DNA of 64,000 nucleotides from Vitis vinifera (taxonomy: Eukaryota > Streptophyta > Magnoliopsida > Vitales > Vitaceae): assembly GCF_030704535.1 (NCBI RefSeq), contig NC_081822.1, forward strand, positions 11,711,001 to 11,775,000, written 5' to 3'. Positions 57,922 through 64,000 of this stretch are shown here, piece by piece (the stretch's first letter is position 1; the number at the start of each line of letters is the position of its first letter). Both the position numbers and the translations under genes were made by a program. Under the pieces are notes generated by a model. It searched no databases. It was given only the letters and a program-made list of their open reading frames with translations, and had not been told where the DNA came from.

Positions 57922-59960
57922 TTTTTTTTTCATGAAAAATGTTAAATTACCTTAATGATGCTTGATATTGAAAAATAAAAGCAACCCAGATATAAGGATA
58001 TAAACGAATAGAATTAAGATGTAAACAATGAAACCCGAGAAAAAATACATGACATTATCTGATTAATGATAATTTTTCAATAGGTATCGAAAACATGCCT
58101 TTTTTTGTTGCTCAAATTGGTGATTTAGAAAATATTTATAATTTTTTGTTACTATTTTGTTTACTTAGATTTAATGATTTGTATTTGTCTCATTAAATAT
58201 GGTAACACTTATAATTTATAAGATTAAAAATGATAATAATAAGAATTTAATGACTTTAATTGGATCACAAATTTAATATTTTAGTTTTTAAAATTAGTTT
58301 ATATTATTTAAGAAATTTATGAGAGACCTATAAGTGATAATTTCTTATATGATATGTGAGTACAATTTGGAAACAATATAAAATGTATGAATATAAGTTA
58401 AGGTTAATCATGTGAGTATCTTATTTGTGTCCATTTACTCAATGGAACAAGATTGTATTCAAATTAAAGTTTTTGACCTTAAATTATTATATCATGTCGA
58501 TATTATTATTACTTGTCCGTTTATTTATGAATTTATTTACATAGTCATAGATTTATTTTTTATTTTTTTAATAAGGTGTAACATACAACACTTTGAATTT
58601 TGGTTAATTTGTATTAGTGTCGTACTACTTAATAAAGATTGATGTAATTCTGCCCCATGGGCCTCAACCACCTTGGATTTTATTGCTTATTTTATTTTCT
58701 TTTTAAAAAAATATATAATCAAGTGAGGGAGACAAAAAATTATAAGTGGGATAGGAGTCATCAGGGTAATTGTCATTAATATTATAAAAATAATATTGAA
58801 TATTAAAAAATAATATAAATAAAATATAAAATATAATAATTTTTAAAATTATTGTATTATTTTTCTAAAATCTTAGGAATCTTAGGATAATGCCAGAAAT
58901 CTTTTGTCACCGCCTTGTCTACAGTAAGACTGTCTTAGTGCATGCTCAGAAAATTCAAAATGTAATTATCATGCTGGTCAACGTCGCAATGATCGTGAAG
59001 ATATTTGAGTACGAAAGTATCAAGGAAATGATCAAATTTATACATGAGTTTTTCATTTATGGGAGAGTGGGTGGTGGAAGGTAGTGAGAGAAGTGGGTTA
59101 GTGGGTAGTGAGAAAAATTATTATACTATTTTTCTAAAATCTTAGGATAAGGCCAGAAATCTCTTCGTCACTGCCTTGTCTTCAGTAAGACTCTTAATGA
59201 AAAATACATTTTTCTAAAATATAGCATTTTTTTCATGAAAAATGCTAAATTAATGCTTGGTATTGAAAATTAAATAGATTTTTGAACAATGATATGAACA
59301 AATGGAACTAAGATAAAACAAATAAAATTAGGGTATAATAAATAAGACCTAAAAAAAATACATGACACTGTCCGATTGATGATAATTTTTCTTTTTTTAT
59401 TATTTAAATATTTCTTTGCTATTTTGTTTACTTAGATTTAATGATTCACGTTTATGTCTCATTAAATACGGTGACAATAATGGTTTATAAGACTAAAAAT
59501 GATAAGAATAAGACTTTAATGACTTTAATTGGATCACAAATTTGATATTTTAATTTTCAAAATTAGTTTATGTTGTCTAAAAAATTTACTAGAGACCTAC
59601 CATAGGTCATTTCTAGTATGATTTGAGAGTAAGACTTGAAAACAATATAAATTTTATGAATATAACTTGAGGTTAATTATGAGAATATCGTATTCGCGTC
59701 CATTTATTCAATAAGTAATGATGGTGTTCAAATCGAAGTCTTCAACTTTAGATTATTATATCATATTAATACTATTATTTCCCGTCCATTAAGTTAAACG
59801 TTTATCGGTGGTATTATTTTCAAATTGAAATTTTCAACCTTAAATTATCATCTCATGTTGATATTATTATGATTGGACTCCTATATGATGACTTTATTGA
59901 CATAGTTATAGATTTATTTATTTATTTAATAAGGTTCATGCATTTAAACAAAATACAACA
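57922..59960. repeat. Direct duplication, two units of about 0.7 kb separated by 0.6 kb
   Basis: About 57922-58640 and 59226-59960 align throughout. Landmarks in both are TTTTCATGAAAAATG, TTTGTTTACTTAGATTTAATGA, ATGACTTTAATTGGATCACA, GAGACCTA and CGTCCATTTA/GTCCATTTACTCA. The stretch between holds a second smaller pair (about 58860-58930 and 59120-59190: AAAATCTTAGGATAA, CAGAAATCT, GCCTTGTCT). No coding function is evident; reading frames here are chance. Confidence 0.8.
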
Positions 59961-60499
59961 CTTCAAATAATCAATTTTAATAATATAAAAAATTAACCAA
60001 AATTCAAAACTTCCATCCAAATCCATTTTATATAATAATAAGTTGAAATTTCAAAAATGCCCTTCAACTAAAAGTTTTTGAAATTCAAAACATTTTAAAC
60101 ACTTCACTTTTTTGTAATGACATTTAAGGTGTGTGCCCACTTGTCTAAAAGTATAAGAAAATGATAAGAATGTTTTGTATTTCTTATAATAAATTAATTT
60201 AAAAAAGTTATATGATTTTTCTATATTTTTTTTTTCTTTGCATAGTGTTTTTTTCTTAATTTTTATATATGATTTTTCTTTTTTTATTTTCAATGCATTG
60301 AGTGGATGAGTAGTATATGATATGTTGGATATCAATGAGGTATAAAAAAGCATCTCTAATACTCTTACTTCTATTATAAAATAAAAGTATAACAAAAATA
60401 TGTTATAATTATAATATAAATATATTTATAGTACAATACATTATAATAAAACCTAATTGAGAAAATTTTAAACTTTTTTTTATAAAAATGATAGTTTTA
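59961..60499. other. AT-rich spacer without genes
   Basis: Only chance reading frames, such as a Lys/Phe-rich one on the minus strand at 60051-60395 with no domain. No known repeat recognised. Confidence 0.5.
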
Positions 60500-61740
60500 T
60501 ATGATTATATTATATTTCATAATACACTTATTCCGCGAATCATTTTTGAAATCAAATGAAGTACTAATTTGAATTTATGAGACTTACATATATATTTATA
60601 TAATTAAACAATTTTATTACATTGAGTGAATAATGTTAATATATTGATATGATGTATTAATATCAATGCCAATAGGATATAAATAGGCATTTCTAGAATT
60701 ATTATTTTGGGAGAATTATGTTTTGGGGGTAGATGGGCCCCAAATTAACAAAAGGTCCATATAACCCTTCAAATTGAGTTGAAGGATATGAAATAGTAAT
60801 GGATAAATATACCCTTTAAGAACATATATAAAATATTTTATAAAATTAAGTTAAATAATTTTTTTTTCAAAAATACTAAATTAAATAAAAGTAGTTTTCA
60901 AAAATATTAAATTAAATATTTTTTTAAATATTAAATTAAATTAATTTTTTTTCAAAAATATTAAATTAAATTTTTTTTTCAAAAATATTACATTAAATTA
61001 AAGTATTAAAAAAAATATTAAATTAAATAAATTTATTTTTAAAAAATATTAAATTAAATAAATTTATTTTAAAAAATATTAAATTAAATAAAATTATTTT
61101 AAAAAATATTAAATTACATAAAAATATTTTTTAAAAATATTAAATTAAATAAAAGTATTTTTCAAAAAATATTAATTTTTTTCTCAAAATCAATAAAGGG
61201 CATGTTTGGAAATACTGAAGGATGATATCCTTCAACTCAATTTCTATACTTTCATTGGGTCTTGGACTCAATTTGAAGAGTTACATGGACCTTTTGTTAA
61301 TTTGGGGGTCCATCTACCCCCTAAACATAATTCTCCCTATTATTTTTATCATAAAATATAAGTACAACATACATATATTATACTTATAATACAAATATTA
61401 CACTAACATTACAACACATTACAATATCATTTAGTTTATTTTTATATTATATTTCATAATATACTTATTCGAATCATTTTTGAAACCAAATGAAGTACTA
61501 ATTTGAATTTATGAGACTTACATATATATATTTATATAATTAAATAATTTTACTACATTGAGTGAATAATGTTAATATATTGATATGATGTATTAATACC
61601 AATGCCAATAGGATATAAATAGGCATTTCTAGAATTATCATTTTTGTCATAAAATATAAGTACAACATAAATATATTATACTTATAATACAAATATTACA
61701 CTAACATTACAACACATTACAATATCATTTAGTTTTTTTT
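60500..61740. repeat. Tandem duplication, left unit split by a MITE
   Basis: Left unit: about 60500-60708 plus 61338-61430. Right unit: about 61440-61740. Both contain CAAATGAAGTACTAATTTGA, ACATTGAGTGAATAATGTTA, CCAATAGGATATAAATAGGC and CATAAAATATAAGTACAAC in this order. The right unit is uninterrupted where the left one carries the 629-bp element. Confidence 0.88.
60709..61337. mobile_element. MITE, 629 bp, Mutator-type 9-bp target duplication
   Basis: Terminal inverted repeats begin GGGAGAATTATGTTTTGGGG; 28 bases match with one mismatch, and inverted similarity continues inwards (ATTAACAAAAGGTCCATRTAA, TTGAGTTGAAGGATAT). Perfect 9-bp duplications TATTATTTT flank it (60700-60708 and 61338-61346). 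The tandem duplicate at about 61630 is the empty site. The centre (60840-61170) is a run of AAAATATTAAATTAAATAAA-like units. No coding capacity. Confidence 0.9.
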
Positions 61741-64000
61741 TTTTTTAAATTTCATTACAATATAATTTATTTTAATTTTTAAAATTTTTTCACGTTTCAT
61801 ATTATCAAATGAATAGTTGTGTTATTCAATTGAATATTTGTATATTATTTAGTTGATAACTACTCGTGAAAATAATTGTTTATCCTATTAGCTAATAATA
61901 TTTTTAACGGTATGTTATATATATATGATCACATGATAACATTAGGATTTGGTTTCTATTTAAAAGATATTGAAAATTAATTCTTTTTATCTACTTTTCT
62001 AAAAATTTCTCAAATTTTTTTTGTCACTTTTCCAATTTTTTTTCAACCCCACTTAATCAAAGAAGTAACCAAAACAAATGATAAATTTATTAAATATACT
62101 TAGATTGATGTGATAATACAAAATAATTTATGATGCTAATACAAAGTAATAAATTACATTAATAATACACAATTAATTAAACTATCTTCACGTAAATTCT
62201 AGCATTCAATTGGACTTATCATTTACAAGTTCTAAATAATAAAATTATCTTTATGTTTGACTTTTCTTACTAAAACTTTGTTAAATAGTAAGTTGATAAT
62301 TTAAAAGAGAAAAATAATTTTTTGGAAAACAAGATATGCACTATTTATATATATAAAATAAAAATAAAAATCATATTTAAAAGGTAAAATTGTCTTATAA
62401 TAAATTTTGTCATTCATAGGAATTATTAAGATAAGTGACTTTTTCCAATCATTATCATTCCCAACCAACTTTTTTTTTTTTTTTATAATTTTCCTTTTGA
62501 GGCAAAGTTATGGGTTTGAACCACTTAGAATTTTATTGCTTATTTTATTTTCCTTTAAACAAACATATAAAATAATTAGTCTAAGTAAGAGAAAAAAAAA
62601 TCATTTTTCTATTTTTAAAAACTGAATAATTATTTATTTTCCAATAAATAAAAATAATTGATTAATTCTTTTCTTAACAGAAGATAATTGTTGAAAAAAA
62701 AATTAAACATTTATATCCATTGGACTCGTACATTTTTATTTATATATTTATTTATAATTATATTATATATTATTTTATTTTAAATTTAAGAATCATCATA
62801 TTTATTTATATGTTAAAATATCATTGGTGGTTGAAATTTGAGTTTATTATTTCATTTATAGCTTATTTTTTATGGACTTCTAAAATGATTATTTTGTTTT
62901 CAAATCCAATCGCAAGTTGGATTTGATCATGCGGATTGAATATATCGATAGAAACCTCTGTCCTTTGAAAGCCCACTTAACCCTCTACGTGTTAGAGAAA
63001 TATCTTTTGGGCCCATTGGTGGGCTGCCCAACTTCTTTCAAGACAAATATTTGGGCCCATCGGTACACATGGGTCATCGTTGGATAAACCTCATTAAGGT
63101 CGTTCCTTTGGGCCTAAATCCGAAACGGAGAAACCTGGATAAAAACGGCCCACCGTAATCCATTTAGGCAAAACCTTTGCCAAACAGGGCCTAAGTAGGC
63201 TTGGGCTACCTTAGAGCTCTCCCGCTGAATGATTTTTAGGCTGTTAGATGACTATGACCTGAATAACCCAATTAAAATGGCATAAAATTTTAGGTTTAGG
63301 GGTCAATATTTGAATAATAAAATTTTAAATGAAATAAATATTAATATATTTTCACATTCTAAAAGGCTTGCATGCTTTTTAATATGGATAGGGTTAACTG
63401 AAACCATGTAATTTGAGTAAATGTTATAAATTTTTTTAAAAGAAAATAAATCTGTTTGATAACTATTTTTAGAAATAGCTTGGAAAAACAATTTTGAAAA
63501 CAGCTTTTAAAAACCATTTTCTAATATTTTGTAAAACAAATTTAAAAACCTAAAATATTTTTAACATATTTTTAATATTTTTAAATATATTTTAAACATA
63601 AATTTTATGTATAATGTTTTATTTTTAATCATTTTACATGTTTATTTAATTATTTAAAAAAAAATCCTTAGAAAACAACTAGAAATTATTATCTAATAAC
63701 AACCTATTTTTTGTTTTAAGAATAAAAAGCAAAAAATAGTTTTTGATTGTTAAACATTTTTTTTTCTTTATTCTAAAAATAGAAAATTGTTTTTGAAAAC
63801 AATTACCAAATAGCCCTAAACTTTCCAAATTAAACATGAGATTAAATGAAAATTTCAAATAAAAAATATAAAAATTTGAGTGATAATATCTTTTAAATAT
63901 TTTCTAAAGTAATTTTTATAAGAAAATGAATTTGATAAAGAAAAAATATAAATATAGATATAAAGGTTTAAAAAAAATTAAGGTTGTACTGGGTTTGTTG
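61741..64000. other. AT-rich right edge without genes
   Basis: No gene is supported. About 62930-63240 is less AT-rich (GGGCCCATTGGTGGGC, GGGCCCATCGGTACAC, a short direct repeat of TTTGGGCCCATYGGT) but shows no coding pattern. About 63440-63820 resembles 57130-57510; its edges (GTTTGATAACTATTTTTAGAAA and, reversed from the right, GGGCTATTTGGTAATTGTTT) hint at worn terminal inverted repeats of a MITE. Confidence 0.5.

Overview
The window looks like nuclear DNA of a flowering plant: very AT-rich spacers, short GT-AG introns, plant-type A-class cytochrome P450 genes, a plant mobile domain gene and dense plant transposons, including the miniature LTR element Cassandra. The general feel of the P450s and LTRs suggests grapevine (Vitis) or a near relative, but that is an impression from memory, not a search result. 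No rRNA, tRNA, CRISPR or bacterial operon structure was found.

Left half (1-24 kb): a head-to-tail cluster of CYP71/CYP83-like P450 genes, all on the minus strand. From left to right: an N-terminal fragment cut by an LTR at position 580 (581-817); three complete two-exon genes of one subgroup (P450-1 4642-6231, P450-2 11282-12883, P450-3 16299-17917); and a pseudogene (21540-23418) with a 344-bp insertion flanked by GATAA, a nonsense codon, a frameshift and damaged K-helix and haem motifs. Two further genes of a second subgroup (P450-5 31508-33076, P450-6 38855-40423) lie on duplicated blocks of about 1.93 kb. P450-6 has an intact frame but has changed the I-helix Thr to Ala and the haem-loop CPG to CPA. 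P450-1 to -3 share upstream promoter blocks and spacer sequence, so larger gene-plus-spacer units were duplicated.

Middle (24.6-30.1 kb): a 5.5-kb LTR-bounded element with GAAGG target duplications carries pieces of several unrelated host genes (PPR protein, TFIIH p44/SSL1, PrmA-like methyltransferase, SMXL-type protein, CCR4-like nuclease). Between P450-5 and P450-6 lie a solo LTR, degenerate tandem repeats and an inverted LTR fragment.

Right half (40.6-64 kb): almost only mobile DNA. An 888-bp foldback element sits just upstream of P450-6. It is followed within tens of bases by an 11.1-kb Mutator-like element (MULE A, 41518-52663) with long terminal inverted repeats, a decayed transposase and a decayed plant mobile domain gene, and then by a 3.8-kb non-autonomous relative (MULE B, 52701-56464). 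Solo LTRs and a Cassandra element are nested in these. Both MULE A genes are broken almost only at Trp and Gln codons, as expected from cytosine deamination. The last 7 kb is AT-rich, with direct duplications, one of which preserves the empty site of a 629-bp MITE.

Functionally, only the P450 genes look alive: ER-bound monooxygenases of specialised metabolism, substrate unknown. I found no new multi-gene system. The strongest novelties are the gene-fragment-carrying LTR element, the catalytically altered P450-6 copy, the MULE with its plant mobile domain gene, and the age series of Cassandra copies.
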